Shown here: piece after piece, positions 26,287 through 35,281 of the stretch
Position numbering within the stretch: position 1 is the first letter of the stretch
How the letters are laid out: each line of letters starts with the position of its first letter
NCBI RefSeq assembly: GCF_020567425.1
Contig: NZ_JAJCVJ010000001.1
Location: forward strand, 248,001 to 312,000
Source of the DNA: Salinirubrum litoreum
GTDB taxonomy: Archaea; Halobacteriota; Halobacteria; Halobacteriales; Haloferacaceae
Length of the DNA stretch: 64,000 nucleotides
Direction of reading: 5' to 3'
Program-made: the position numbers and the translations under genes
The notes under the pieces: model-generated
Seen by the model: the letters and a program-made list of their open reading frames with translations, nothing else
What the model was told of the DNA's origin: nothing
The model's database searches: none

Positions 26287-27159
26287 TCAGTTCTCTCGGC
26301 TCGCGGAGTCGACGTCGCCGTGTCCACCAGCACTGCCCACGTCGTCAGACTGCTCGGTTCCGCTCGCCGGTCGGTCCCACGCACCCTCCGCGCGCCGTAG
26401 TTTCTCGTTCGCGCGCCGGAAGACGCCCAGCAGCGTCGCCATCTCCCGGTCGGTCGGGTGGGCGCGGCCGATCAGTCGGCGGATCATCCGGTTCGTCTTC
26501 CCCTGTTTGTGCGCCTTGTGGTCGCTCAGGTCGAGAAAGTCCGCGAAGTAGTCGTAGAAGCGTTCTATCTCGGCTTCCGGCGCGCGCGACTGGTCAGGGT
26601 CAGGCAACTGCGTCTCGTCGAGTGTCAGCTCCCGGAGTTCGTACAACACGACCGTCGCGGCCTGTCCGAGGTTCATCACCGGATACTCCTCGCTGGCCGG
26701 AATCGACGCGACCTGGTCCAGTCGGGCGAGTTCGTCGTTGTTCAGCCCCTTCCCCTCGCGGCCGAAGACGAGTGCGGTTCGGGTGTCGACCTCTTGGAGC
26801 GTCTCGCGGAGTTCGACCGGCGTGGTGAAGGGCCACCGGACGTGCCGGCGGCTGTCCTCGTTGGTGATCGCGGTGAAGCCGACCGTGTGGTAGTTCTGGA
26901 CCACCTCGTCGAACGTCACCTCCTCGGCGTTCGGGAGCACGTCCTCGCGAGCGTGGCCGGCGAAGCCGTATGCCTCGCCGTCGGGTTCCAGCGGCGGCGG
27001 GGTCACCAGCTTCAACTCCGAGAGCCCGAAGTTCTTCATCGCCCGCGCGATGGTACCGACGTTGCCGGGCGTCTCGGCGTCCACGACGACCACCACCGGC
27101 TTCTGCCAGCCGTCGGCAGTCGACCCGTCCGAGTCCGTGGCGGGTGCCTCCTCGCTCAT
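26287..27159 (-). CDS. trmJ: tRNA 2'-O-methyltransferase TrmJ (SpoU/TrmH family)
   Basis: A 290-residue SPOUT methyltransferase. The three family motifs are visible: VDAETPGNVGTIARAMKNFG at the N-terminus, VFGREGKGLNNDELARLD, and YPVMNLGQAATVVLYEL, whose Asn-Leu-Gly-Gln is the knotted SAM site. TrmJ methylates the 2'-O of position 32 in tRNA anticodon loops. The C-terminal 80 residues add a helical region and a disordered acidic tail. The ATG at 27159 overlaps the upstream gene's stop by four bases (ATGA). Confidence 0.9.
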   Translation of the reverse strand: MSEEAPATDSDGSTADGWQKPVVVVVDAETPGNVGTIARAMKNFGLSELKLVTPPPLEPDGEAYGFAGHAREDVLPNAEEVTFDEVVQNYHTVGFTAITNEDSRRHVRWPFTTPVELRETLQEVDTRTALVFGREGKGLNNDELARLDQVASIPASEEYPVMNLGQAATVVLYELRELTLDETQLPDPDQSRAPEAEIERFYDYFADFLDLSDHKAHKQGKTNRMIRRLIGRAHPTDREMATLLGVFRRANEKLRRAEGAWDRPASGTEQSDDVGSAGGHGDVDSASREN

Positions 27160-27845
27160 TTCGTCGGGTAGTCCTGGCTCAGGTCGGGGATGTCGTCCTC
27201 GTCCAGTCCGTCGCCGTCGTCGGAGTCCGAGTCGTCGTCGGTGTCGTCGATGTCGGTCCCCTCGGCCTCGCTGGTCGCGGTGACCGTGCCGGCGTCGTCC
27301 TCGTCGGGGATCTCCCGGTCCGGGTTCGCGCGCTTGGCGAGTTCCCGGATGTCGATGTGATCCTCCTCGGGGGCGCGCTCGGCGGTCGCCTCGATCCGGC
27401 GCTGGATCTCCTCTTGGTCCGGCGGGTCCGGCAGCGCGTCGGGGTCGGTGTCGACGTGTTCGAGGCCGGCGGAGCCCTCCGGCGCGTGGTTCCCCTCGGC
27501 GTACCACTCGTGGAAGGCGTCGGCGAAGGTGTCCTCGCCGACGAACTCGCGGCCGCCGGCCTCGCGGAACCAGTAGAGGAAGTCGATCTCGTGGCGATCA
27601 CAGACCAGCACCTCCGCCAGCGGTTCACCGTAGACGACGGTCGGCTGCCGACACTGCTCGATGTGCTCGTCGCCGTGGTCGAGGTAACAGGCGTCACAGG
27701 GCTTGTCGAGCAGGATCGGGAGGCGGATCAGCCGGTGACGGGGGTCGTCGGGGATCTCGTCCAGTGGCTTGAACTCCCCCGCGTCGGTGAACACCTCGCT
27801 CTCCTCGAACCGCCAGCCGCGGAGCCCGATACTGACTTTCGCCAT
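27156..27845 (-). CDS. Haloarchaeal protein with cysteine cluster and acidic tail, unknown
   Basis: A 229-residue protein. The first 110 residues contain CDACYLDHGDEHIEQC and a later CDRHEIDFLYWF, a possible metal-binding cluster of Cys and His. The last 70 residues are almost wholly Asp/Glu/Ser/Thr, as in many halophile tails. It is first in an operon with trmJ (ATGA overlap), hinting at an RNA-related job, but I cannot assign a family. Confidence 0.65.
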   Translation of the reverse strand: MAKVSIGLRGWRFEESEVFTDAGEFKPLDEIPDDPRHRLIRLPILLDKPCDACYLDHGDEHIEQCRQPTVVYGEPLAEVLVCDRHEIDFLYWFREAGGREFVGEDTFADAFHEWYAEGNHAPEGSAGLEHVDTDPDALPDPPDQEEIQRRIEATAERAPEEDHIDIRELAKRANPDREIPDEDDAGTVTATSEAEGTDIDDTDDDSDSDDGDGLDEDDIPDLSQDYPTK

Positions 27846-27939
27846 CGGCGGACGTTGGTCGCGCCCGGATAAAAACGGCGTGACTCCCGGTCACCGTCCA
27901 CGCCCCGGTGGGTCGACGGCTGGCGACCCGGCCGCGAGG

Positions 27940-28815
27940 TCAAGCCTGCTCGTCACGGTATCGGAGGAACTGGTAGACGTTGACGGTGTACGGGAGCGTG
28001 ATCGCGTAGGTCAGCGACCGGCTGAGGTACGCGACCGCGACGACGGCCAGCAGGACGACCAGTCCCCCACGCGAGGTCTCGAGCAGGGAACCGAGTTCGC
28101 CGACCGAGAAGACGACGACTGCCAGTGCGAGAGCGATCCCCCCGAACAGCAGGCCGACCGCGAGTCGGAGGACGTAGAACCCGCCAGCAGTGCCGAGGTT
28201 CTCGCGGACGAGATGGTAGCTCTCCCGGAAGGCGTCGCCCACGTCGCGGTCGGCGACGACGATAGCCGGCTTGTAGAAGACGAGCGCGAAGTCGACGAGC
28301 AGGTTCACACCGAACCCCACGAGGCCGAACAGGAGGACCAGGAGGTAGCCGACCAGCGTCACCCCGGCGAGTGCGGTCGGGAGTGCCGAGTCGGTGCCCG
28401 TCGTGGTCGCGGTGGCGGCTCCGCCGTCTGCCAGTCCGCCGAGACCGACGCCGACGACCAGCAGGACGACGAGGATCAGCGCCGCGAACAGTCCGACTGC
28501 GAGGTTGACGCCGAACTGGAGGCCGACGAACCCCAGGTTACCGACCAGCAGGCCTGCGTAGCGGTCCTTCACTGCGGCGACGAGTGAACTCGGCTCGCGG
28601 TCCCGCAGGGCGTCGTCTGCGCGGGTCAGCAGGGCGACGAGGACGACGGGCGTCACGAAGAACGTCAGTCCCGCGAGGACCAGGTAGATCGGCCCGTAGA
28701 GGTATCGAAGCGCGGGCGGTGGACGGAGGACTGCGAGGGCGACTGCGAGTACGAGGACGGCCGGGTGGGAGACCAGCGTCCCGAACGCGCGACGGAGTTC
28801 TCGGAGGGCTGCCAT
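27940..28815 (-). CDS. Polytopic membrane protein, haloarchaeal (DUF7847-like)
   Basis: A 291-residue protein with about six long helices, cytoplasmic start (ALRELRRAFGTLVSHP) and a soluble loop around residues 130-145. The residues before helix 5 (FRESYHLVRENLG) resemble the interfacial segment of DUF4013/DUF7847-type haloarchaeal membrane proteins; the family name is uncertain. A CCTTATTTTCGG element 20-31 bases before the ATG is a clear TATA box. Function unknown. Confidence 0.65.
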   Translation of the reverse strand: MAALRELRRAFGTLVSHPAVLVLAVALAVLRPPPALRYLYGPIYLVLAGLTFFVTPVVLVALLTRADDALRDREPSSLVAAVKDRYAGLLVGNLGFVGLQFGVNLAVGLFAALILVVLLVVGVGLGGLADGGAATATTTGTDSALPTALAGVTLVGYLLVLLFGLVGFGVNLLVDFALVFYKPAIVVADRDVGDAFRESYHLVRENLGTAGGFYVLRLAVGLLFGGIALALAVVVFSVGELGSLLETSRGGLVVLLAVVAVAYLSRSLTYAITLPYTVNVYQFLRYRDEQA

Positions 28816-28953
28816 GTCACCCGGCTCACACCGACCGAAAATAAGGGTTCGGTTGCGGTGTCGGTCGGCGATCGTCGGTCAGTCCGTCGGTTCCAGCGTG
28901 TGAGGTCGCGCCCGTGTTCGGCCTGTCGAACTCGGGGCGCGGAAGTGACTGGG

Positions 28954-31074
28954 TTACTTCACTTTCGTCCCCGGCACCGCGTCGCCGTGGGTCGTCAGGA
29001 GGTCGGCCTCTTCACCGGCCGCCAGCACCATCCCGTTCGACTCCACGCCGAACAGCTCTGCCTGCTCTAAGTTCGCAACGACGACGACCTTCGTCCCCGG
29101 CAGACTCTCCAGGTCGTGGAGTTGCTTGATACCGGCGACGATCTGCCGCTCCTCGATACCGATGTCGACGGTCAGCTTCGCCAGTTTGTCGGCCCCCTCG
29201 ATGCCCTCGGCGGTCAGAATCTCGCCGACCCGCACGTCGAGGTTCTGGAACTCCTCGAAGCTGATGCGGTCGTCTGCGAGCGGTTCGAAGTCCGTGGTGT
29301 CGCTGTCGTCTGTCATGGTGTCCTCGGTGTCGCTGTCGTTTGCGTCCGTCGCACTCTCCGCCTCGTCCTGCTCGTCGGGCGCGTTCTCCGCCACGCGCTG
29401 GGCGAGTTTCTCGTTCAGTTCCTCGACGCGCTCGTCGGGGATCTTCTCGAACAGTTCCTCGGGTTCGTCGAAGTCGGCCGGCGGAGCGTCCAGCGCGGCC
29501 GAGAGATCGGTGTCGGCGACTGCGCCGTCCTCACCTAACTGCTCCCAGAGCGCCTGCGCTTTGCCGGGGACGACCGGTTGGAACAACACCGCGAGCGCCT
29601 TGGCGATCTGGACGCAGTCGAAGATGACCTGTGCGGCCGCCTCGGGGTCCGCGTCGGTCAGCTTCCACGGTTCGTTGCGCTGGATGTACTCGTTGCCGAA
29701 CCGGGCGAGTTCCACCGCCGCGGTGCCGACCGCACGGATGGAGTAGTCGTCGACGCCCGCGTGGAACTCGTCGATCGCCCGTTCGATGCGCTCTTCGACC
29801 TCGGCCGAGACGCCCGCGTCCGGGGTACCCTCGTAGTTCCGGTAGGCGAACAGCATCGACCGGTAGCAGAAGTTGCCGACCGTGCCGACCAGTTCGGTGT
29901 TCACGCGGTCGCGGAACTTCTCCCACGAGAAGTCCACGTCCTGTTGGAACCCGCCGTTCGTGGCGAGGTAGTACCGCAGGAGGTCCGGGTGGAACCCCTC
30001 GTCGAGGTACTCGTCGGCCCAGACCGCGCGGTCGCGGGACGTCGAGAACCCCTTGCCGTCGAGCGTGATGAACCCGGAGGCCATCACGGCACGCGGTTCG
30101 GCGTAGCCCGCAGCGTGGAGCATCGCCGGCCAGAAGACGGTGTGGTGCTGGATGATGTCCCGGCCGATGACGTGGACGATCTCGCCGCCGTCGCTCGACT
30201 CGGTGCGCTTCCACACTTCCTCCCAGTCGTAGGCGTCCGCGCCGACACGCTCGGTGTACTGCTTCGTCGAGGAGATGTACTCGATGGGGGCGTCGACCCA
30301 GACGTACAACACGAGGTCCTCGGGGTTCTCGCCGGGGTAGTCGATGCCCCAGTCCAGATCGCGCGTGATACACCAGTCCTGGAGTTCGCCCTCGATCCAC
30401 TCGCGGGGCTGGTTCCGGGCGTTCGAGGTGCCCTCCAGTCGGTCGATGAATTCTTGGAGGTACTCTTGGAGGTCCGAGACCGCGAAGAACTTGTGACTGC
30501 GCTCGCGGTACTCGGCGGGGTTGCCGGTGATCGTGGACACCGGGTCTTCCACCTCGCCGGGTTCGAGGTGCCGGCCACAGCCCTCGTCACACTCGTCGCC
30601 GCGGGCGTGCTCACCGCAGTAGGGACAGGTCCCTTCGACGTAGCGGTCGGGGAGGAACTGGTCGGCCTCGGGATCGTAGCCGACCATGATCTCCTTCTCG
30701 TAGACGTAGCCCTCGGCTTCGAGGGTCTGGACGATCTCCTGTGTCAGTTCGGTGTTCGTCTCGTCGTGAGTGTGGCCGTAGTTGTCGAAGTCGACGTTGA
30801 ACTTCGGGAACGTCTCGCGGTAGGTCTCGTGGTAGCCCAGTGCGAACTCCTCGGGCGAGACGCCCTGCTGTTCGGCGTTGACGGCGACGGGCGTCCCGTG
30901 CATGTCGGACCCGCTGACGAAGGCGGTCTGCTGGCCCGCTCTGCGCAGGGCGCGACTGTACACGTCGCCGCCGACGTAGGTCCGGAGGTGACCGATGTGC
31001 AGGTCGCCGTTGGCGTAGGGCAACCCGCACGTCACCACCGCCGGGTCCTCGGTCGGGAACTCCTCGTGGCTCAT
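28954..31074 (-). CDS. metG: Methionine--tRNA ligase with C-terminal tRNA-binding domain
   Basis: A 706-residue class I synthetase. HIGH appears as HIGHLRTY (about residue 21), and KMSKS as KGFSTSR (about 337), the usual archaeal form. The zinc knuckle CPYCGEHARGDECDEGC lies near residue 145. Residues about 595-706 are an EMAP/Trbp111-like tRNA-binding OB-fold (DVRVGEILTAEGIEGADKL), joined by an acidic linker. It charges initiator and elongator tRNA-Met. A TATA element (GGGCTTTAGGC, minus strand, 31097-31107) lies 23-33 bases before the ATG. Confidence 0.97.
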   Translation of the reverse strand: MSHEEFPTEDPAVVTCGLPYANGDLHIGHLRTYVGGDVYSRALRRAGQQTAFVSGSDMHGTPVAVNAEQQGVSPEEFALGYHETYRETFPKFNVDFDNYGHTHDETNTELTQEIVQTLEAEGYVYEKEIMVGYDPEADQFLPDRYVEGTCPYCGEHARGDECDEGCGRHLEPGEVEDPVSTITGNPAEYRERSHKFFAVSDLQEYLQEFIDRLEGTSNARNQPREWIEGELQDWCITRDLDWGIDYPGENPEDLVLYVWVDAPIEYISSTKQYTERVGADAYDWEEVWKRTESSDGGEIVHVIGRDIIQHHTVFWPAMLHAAGYAEPRAVMASGFITLDGKGFSTSRDRAVWADEYLDEGFHPDLLRYYLATNGGFQQDVDFSWEKFRDRVNTELVGTVGNFCYRSMLFAYRNYEGTPDAGVSAEVEERIERAIDEFHAGVDDYSIRAVGTAAVELARFGNEYIQRNEPWKLTDADPEAAAQVIFDCVQIAKALAVLFQPVVPGKAQALWEQLGEDGAVADTDLSAALDAPPADFDEPEELFEKIPDERVEELNEKLAQRVAENAPDEQDEAESATDANDSDTEDTMTDDSDTTDFEPLADDRISFEEFQNLDVRVGEILTAEGIEGADKLAKLTVDIGIEERQIVAGIKQLHDLESLPGTKVVVVANLEQAELFGVESNGMVLAAGEEADLLTTHGDAVPGTKVK

Positions 31075-31508
31075 GTGTGTGTCATCCTGTATGCGGGCCT
31101 AAAGCCCGCCGGTTTGTGGTCGGCGTGGTCGGTGCGACTGTCGTCGGTGTCGGAACTCGTTCGTGTGGTCGTGTCGTCTGTGGCATCGTCTCTGTCGGTC
31201 GCGGTCGTCCGGGTCGAACCCGGTCGTTCCGCGTCTGTTCGGTCGTCGGTCGCGGTGCTGATCGGCAGTCGAGACGACCGAGGTTCGCGGTCGGTCACGG
31301 GGCTCCCGTCCTACCGGAAGGCCGTGACCGAGTGGTCCACCCGGTGCTACAGAAGGTGCATCGAACGCATCGCGCAGGTCGGCGAGTCGGCGTGGACCGT
31401 CACGACTCTCTGTTGTCGGTCGCATTAGTAAAGGATGTTGCCGAGTCGATGAGTGACGCCGACCGAGCAACGCGTTGCTTCGGTCGCGTCATCGGTGGGA
31501 CCCACCGG
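31075..31508. other. 434-base intergenic region with two hairpins
   Basis: No supportable gene between metG and the lipoprotein gene. It contains the metG promoter (31097-31107) and, next to the lipoprotein stop, two hairpins (listed separately). The middle (about 31120-31440) is plain GC-rich sequence; a tRNA-like T-loop at 31210-31225 lacks the rest of a tRNA. Confidence 0.5.
31460..31507 (-). terminator. Two adjacent hairpins after the lipoprotein gene, possible transcript end
   Basis: CGGTGGG-a-CCCACCG at 31493-31507 ends one base before the lipoprotein stop codon. A longer stem, CGACCG plus AGCAACG pairing with CGTTGCT and CGGTCG around a one-base bulge, lies at 31460-31486. They could mark or protect the 3' end; no T-run is present, so termination is inferred. 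Confidence 0.45.
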
Positions 31509-31901
31509 TTACACGAAATCGACGATTGCCAGCTGTTGGTCGGCGTTGTACTTGATACTCAACTGGACCGGACGTTCGTACCCGTCCAACGTCTTCTCGT
31601 CGGTTTTGTCGTCAACCCTCGCTCGAACTTCGGCCGCTGTGTCCGGAGCATCCGAGAGAACCTCCCTCGTGACGCGGTTGCCCGACGCACCTTCGAGTTC
31701 GATAGATCTCTGATAGGTCTTCTCCCCGTTCGTATCGAACACCGACACCTGAAACGTGTGACCGGAGTCGTCGGCGTTCCACACTTCGACCTCCGTTATC
31801 TCCGTGGCTCTCACGTTCGAATGCAGGTCCGAGAGACAACCGCTCCCGACACCGACGAGACCTATCGAAAGACCACCGAGAATCAGTCGCCGACGTTTCA
31901 T
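31509..31901 (-). CDS. Small secreted lipoprotein, haloarchaeal
   Basis: A 130-residue protein with an N-terminal MKRRRLILGG, a hydrophobic core and a lipobox-like VGVGSGC ending at Cys22, typical of lipid-anchored haloarchaeal proteins. The mature part is an Ig-like beta sandwich (HTFQVSVFDTNGEKTYQR). A GATAATT TATA element lies about 27 bases before the ATG. Base composition is less GC rich than the neighbours, as is the 176-base region upstream, which might reflect later acquisition. Function unknown. Confidence 0.75.
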   Translation of the reverse strand: MKRRRLILGGLSIGLVGVGSGCLSDLHSNVRATEITEVEVWNADDSGHTFQVSVFDTNGEKTYQRSIELEGASGNRVTREVLSDAPDTAAEVRARVDDKTDEKTLDGYERPVQLSIKYNADQQLAIVDFV

Positions 31902-32077
31902 ACGTGACAGTCGATGATGGAGTTCAATTATCCTTACGCAACCGAACGATTTCGATTCGCACGCGGAGTCGCTTCGTTTGGATACTCCGGATTCGGACCT
32001 CTGTAACCGCAGGTCGTCGAATGGAAACGAGAGAGTAACAGACCCGGTCGAGTGGCACCTCCGGGCGAGGTAGTGTA

Positions 32078-32644
32078 TTAGCTGATGAACTTGTTGTCGC
32101 GCCAGTTCACACCGTTCCCGGCCTGTGACTCGCTGCCGGGCGTCTCCGCGACTTCGATGGAGGCAGGCCGCTCTTCGCCCTCCACGATGCGGTGGGCGTG
32201 GAGTTCGCCGTCGAGTTCGGTGATCGCCGTCAGGGTCCCCTTCTCCGACCGCAGGGCGATCTCCCGAAGCACGAGGAACATCGGATACTGGAGTGCCGTG
32301 TTCTGGAGGACCGTCTCCCGATCACCCTTGAAGCAGGCGAACTCCACGAGTTCCGAGGGGATCTCCTCCTCCTCTTCCTGTCCCCACTGCGGGCCGCCTG
32401 CTCGTGGCGGCTCCTCCTCGTAGACCCGCGTCTCCGTGACGCTGGCTTTGAGTTGGGCCGTCGGCGTGTACTTGCTCATGCTCTCGTCGGAGGACACCGC
32501 CTTGATGATCAGCGTGTTGTTCCGTCGGGTGATGTCGATCGAGTCGATCTCCGACGGCAGCTCGGGGTCGTTCTCGAAGTACTCTTCTACGTCTTCGAGT
32601 GGCAGTTCCAGCGTCGAGTGGAGTCTGAATACGCGGCCTGTCAT
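32078..32644 (-). CDS. Conserved haloarchaeal protein (DUF7110-like)
   Basis: A 188-residue protein beginning TGRVFRLHSTLELPLEDVEEYF, then DITRRNNTLIIKAVSSDE, a pattern I recall from a haloarchaea-wide family (DUF7110; name unchecked). There is an acidic Gln/Glu stretch (WGQEEEEEIPSE) mid-protein. No membrane helices or catalytic motifs. The 200 bases upstream hold no gene. Function unknown. Confidence 0.65.
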   Translation of the reverse strand: MTGRVFRLHSTLELPLEDVEEYFENDPELPSEIDSIDITRRNNTLIIKAVSSDESMSKYTPTAQLKASVTETRVYEEEPPRAGGPQWGQEEEEEIPSELVEFACFKGDRETVLQNTALQYPMFLVLREIALRSEKGTLTAITELDGELHAHRIVEGEERPASIEVAETPGSESQAGNGVNWRDNKFIS

Positions 32645-32846
32645 GTGTGTGGTGAGTGAAGGGTGATCGGTTGACCGGCGACGGTCCGACTGTACGTGCC
32701 GGATATTGGTGCCGTGGGGTTATAGGGCCTACTCTTTGATTCGCGGGTCACGGGTTCGTAAACTGTCGTCTCTACGGCGACGGAACGGTAGCACACCGCA
32801 CGGCGTGTGACGCTACGTTCGAGCGCGATCCCCGGTGTTCGCGGCC

Positions 32847-33191
32847 TCACTCGCCCGTCAGCGTCGTCTCGAGTTCGCCGCGCTCGTCCAGTTCCGCGAG
32901 GACGTCGCTCCCGCCGACGAACTCGCCGTCGACGTAGGTCTGCGGGATGGTCTCCCAGCCACTGTGGTCGTTCAGCGCGGCGCGGTACTCCTCTAAGGCT
33001 TCGAGCGTGTCGACCGTCTCGAACTCCTCCTGATACTGGCTCACGAGTTCGAGCGCGCGCTTCGAGTAGCCACACTGCGGCATCAGTCGGTTGCCCTTGA
33101 TGAACAGCACCACGTCGTTGTCCGCGATGGCGCTGTCCACGCGGTCGGTCACTTCCTCCTGTGAGAGATCGCTTCCGGGCTGGAACGTCAT
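32847..33191 (-). CDS. Glutaredoxin, monothiol CGFS-like
   Basis: A 114-residue Grx4-type protein with VLFIKGNRLMPQCGYSKRAL; the single active-site Cys40 sits in a CGYS motif (family norm CGFS), followed by the TIPQTYVDGEFVGG glutathione/Fe-S site (cis-Pro) and GGSDVL. Monothiol glutaredoxins usually carry or deliver [2Fe-2S] clusters; haloarchaea use gamma-glutamylcysteine, so the thiol ligand may differ. A CCATTTGCG element about 27 bases upstream is the likely TATA box. Confidence 0.88.
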   Translation of the reverse strand: MTFQPGSDLSQEEVTDRVDSAIADNDVVLFIKGNRLMPQCGYSKRALELVSQYQEEFETVDTLEALEEYRAALNDHSGWETIPQTYVDGEFVGGSDVLAELDERGELETTLTGE

Positions 33192-33277
33192 GGCTCCCAG
33201 TAGGCAGTCGCCACGCAAATGGGTTGCGACGGCGGGTCCGAGTGCGACCACCGACAGTGCCGGTGGCACCGCCGCGC

Positions 33278-33919
33278 TCACTCGTTGCCGACGCGGACGA
33301 CCGTGATGAGCGAGTAGACCGGGACTCCCTCGATCTCCTCGACGCCCTGCTTGTCCACGAGGACACCGCAGGCGACCGGGTTCCCGCCCTGTTCTTTGAC
33401 CGCCTGGACCGTCTCGGTCATCGTCGTCCCACTCGTGATCGTGTCGTCCACGATGTAACAGTCGCGGCCGCGAATCTGCGCGAAGTTCCGCGAGAAACTC
33501 CCGCCGAGGTCCTCGATGTCGCCCTCCTCCCACTGGTGCTTGCGGGGCGCGTACGTGCCCAGATCGGTGTCGAGATCCTTCGCGACCACGGTCGCCAGCG
33601 GCGCGCCGGCCTTCTCGATCCCGATGGAGAGGTCCACCTCGTCGCCCTCCTTCGAGAGCAGATCGGCGAGCGCCTGCCCGGCGTAGGTGAGTCGCGCGCT
33701 GTCCCGGCCGATGGCGTTCCAGTCGACGTGGATGTCGTGTGGCCCGCCGGCCGGTTCGTCGCCCGTGACCGCCGGGGCGGTGCTGGACGCGCCACTGCGC
33801 TCGACCAGCCAACTCGCCGTCTCGCGGGAGACGTTCAGTTCGTCTGCGATCTCGCCTTTCGACAGGCCGCGCTCCGCCAACTCGGCGGCGCTGGCGATCA
33901 GGTCGTCAACGTTCTTCAT
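33278..33919 (-). CDS. gfcR: GfcR, orotate-phosphoribosyltransferase-like regulator of glycolysis
   Basis: A 213-residue protein joining an N-terminal helix-turn-helix (LSKGEIADELNVSRETASWLV, residues 19-39) to a type I phosphoribosyltransferase domain, with the PRPP loop VDDTITSGTTMTE. This is the architecture of haloarchaeal GfcR, known as an activator of sugar and glycerol catabolism genes. It is encoded just after gdh, overlapping it by 14 bases. A strong TATA (ATTATAAAAA, 33941-33950) lies 22-31 bases before its ATG, so it can be transcribed without gdh. Confidence 0.9.
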   Translation of the reverse strand: MKNVDDLIASAAELAERGLSKGEIADELNVSRETASWLVERSGASSTAPAVTGDEPAGGPHDIHVDWNAIGRDSARLTYAGQALADLLSKEGDEVDLSIGIEKAGAPLATVVAKDLDTDLGTYAPRKHQWEEGDIEDLGGSFSRNFAQIRGRDCYIVDDTITSGTTMTETVQAVKEQGGNPVACGVLVDKQGVEEIEGVPVYSLITVVRVGNE

Positions 33920-34982
33920 ACTGAGCGAATTCGACGGCGGTTTTTATAATCGTGTCCCCGTCTTCGAAGGCTCGCTCGAACTCGCCGAGTCCGTAGACGC
34001 CGGTGATCAGATCGTCGAAGAACCAGTCGTCCATCTCCGCGAGGTGGTCGACTGCCGACTCGAAGTGCCGAACGTGGGAGTTGACACTGCCGACCAGCGC
34101 CTTGTTGTGCAGGACGAACTCCTTGTGGAACGCGCCGCCGTCGAACTCGAACTCCCACGGTCCCGGCACACCCAGCAGTGCGCCGACGCCGTTCGGCGCG
34201 AGGGCGTGGACCAACTGGACCGCGTGTTTGGCGTAGCCGGTCGCCTCGAAGACGAAGTCCATCGGCTCGTGGACCTCCTGGATCATGTCGACGGGCGTCT
34301 TCCGCGAGTCGACGTAGGTCGCGCCGAGTTCCTCCAGCAGGTCGACGGTCGGGTCGGGCCGGTCCCGCCGCCCGAGCATGTACAGTCGGTCGTAGTTCTC
34401 GTCGTTTCGGAGCATCGCCAGCGTCAGGAGACCGAGACTCCCGTTGCCGAGGATCAACGCCGTCTCGGGGTCCCACGTGAACGACGACCGGGACGCCTCC
34501 GCGAGTTCCATGGCCTTCTCCGTGATGGACAGTGGTTCGACGAGGAAGCCCAGGTCGGCCATCTCAGCCGGAATCGGGACGAGGAACTCGGCCGGACTCG
34601 TGAAGTACTCGGCCATGAAGCCGTGTTCGCCGACGATGCCGCGTTCGTGGTACATCCCCGAGGGAGCCATGTCGGGTTCGCCGCGCTCGAAGTACTCGTT
34701 GCCCCCGTTCGGCGGCCGGCGAACGGTCGGGACGACGACGTCTCCGACTTCGAGAGTAGTCCCGTTCGGGTCCTCGACGACCCCGACCGCCTCGTGACCT
34801 AAGACGAGGTGGTCGTCGTCCTCGGGGAAGCCGCCGTGACCGCCTTCGATGACCTCGTGGTCGGTCCCGTCGACCCCGACGCGGAGGGTCTTGACGAGTG
34901 CTTCACCCTCGGCCGGTTCGGGACGTGGTTTCTCGATCACGTCCAGCGACCGGTCGTCCTGACTGACTGCGATGGCTTTCAT
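33906..34982 (-). CDS. gdh: Glucose 1-dehydrogenase, zinc-dependent
   Basis: A 358-residue medium-chain dehydrogenase. The metal ligands known for the Haloferax mediterranei enzyme are at the same positions (Asp38 in VGVDGTDHE, His63 in VLGHEAVG). The nucleotide-binding GNGSLGLLTL fold is intact; like the known halophilic enzymes it probably uses NADP. It oxidises glucose to gluconolactone, opening the semi-phosphorylated Entner-Doudoroff route. A TATA element (CTTTTGG or AATAAAT) lies 23-37 bases upstream with a TrmB-type motif at 35016-35031. The 3' end overlaps gfcR. Confidence 0.93.
   Translation of the reverse strand: MKAIAVSQDDRSLDVIEKPRPEPAEGEALVKTLRVGVDGTDHEVIEGGHGGFPEDDDHLVLGHEAVGVVEDPNGTTLEVGDVVVPTVRRPPNGGNEYFERGEPDMAPSGMYHERGIVGEHGFMAEYFTSPAEFLVPIPAEMADLGFLVEPLSITEKAMELAEASRSSFTWDPETALILGNGSLGLLTLAMLRNDENYDRLYMLGRRDRPDPTVDLLEELGATYVDSRKTPVDMIQEVHEPMDFVFEATGYAKHAVQLVHALAPNGVGALLGVPGPWEFEFDGGAFHKEFVLHNKALVGSVNSHVRHFESAVDHLAEMDDWFFDDLITGVYGLGEFERAFEDGDTIIKTAVEFAQYEER
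33941..33950 (-). promoter_or_regulatory. TATA box of gfcR located inside the gdh coding region
   Basis: Minus-strand ATTATAAAAA lies 22-31 bases before the gfcR ATG. It lies about 20-45 bases before the end of gdh, so a promoter for the regulator is embedded in the enzyme gene. Confidence 0.75.
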
Positions 34983-35015
34983 ATCCGAGGCTTGGACCCC
35001 AGCCACCAAAAGATT

Positions 35016-35031
35016 TATTCTATCGTGAGTA
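35016..35031 (-). promoter_or_regulatory. TrmB-type motif in the gdh promoter
   Basis: On the minus strand the sequence is TACT-N7-GAATA, one base off the Halobacterium TrmB consensus TACT-N7/8-GAGTA. It overlaps or directly precedes the TATA region of gdh. The consensus is from the literature; binding here is inferred. Confidence 0.55.
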
Positions 35032-35281
35032 AACTGTCTACGTGTCGGTGGGTGCCCGGATACGTCGGACTTACCAGCCCACGACGTGTCCGTACCGCGA
35101 CGATGTCCAGCCAGCCACGTCGGCACTCACCGCACCCGTGCCACTTTCCGTACCTCGACCCCTCGCCGTCCGTCCACTTCCTCGTCGCACGACTGACCGT
35201 CCAGCCACGTAATTTTCGCCAGTAGCTTCTTGAATCGTCTCCGTGTAGCTCCGTGTGACGACCACGCGGCGTCGACCACCC

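Noticed and set aside
31210-31225. tRNA T-arm (GGTTCGACCC on the minus strand)
   Set aside because: No acceptor stem, D-arm or anticodon arm can be fitted around it.
29578-31428. Long plus-strand frame opposite metG
   Set aside because: Antisense of a complete methionyl-tRNA synthetase; sequence is low-complexity Arg/Val/Gly without family features.
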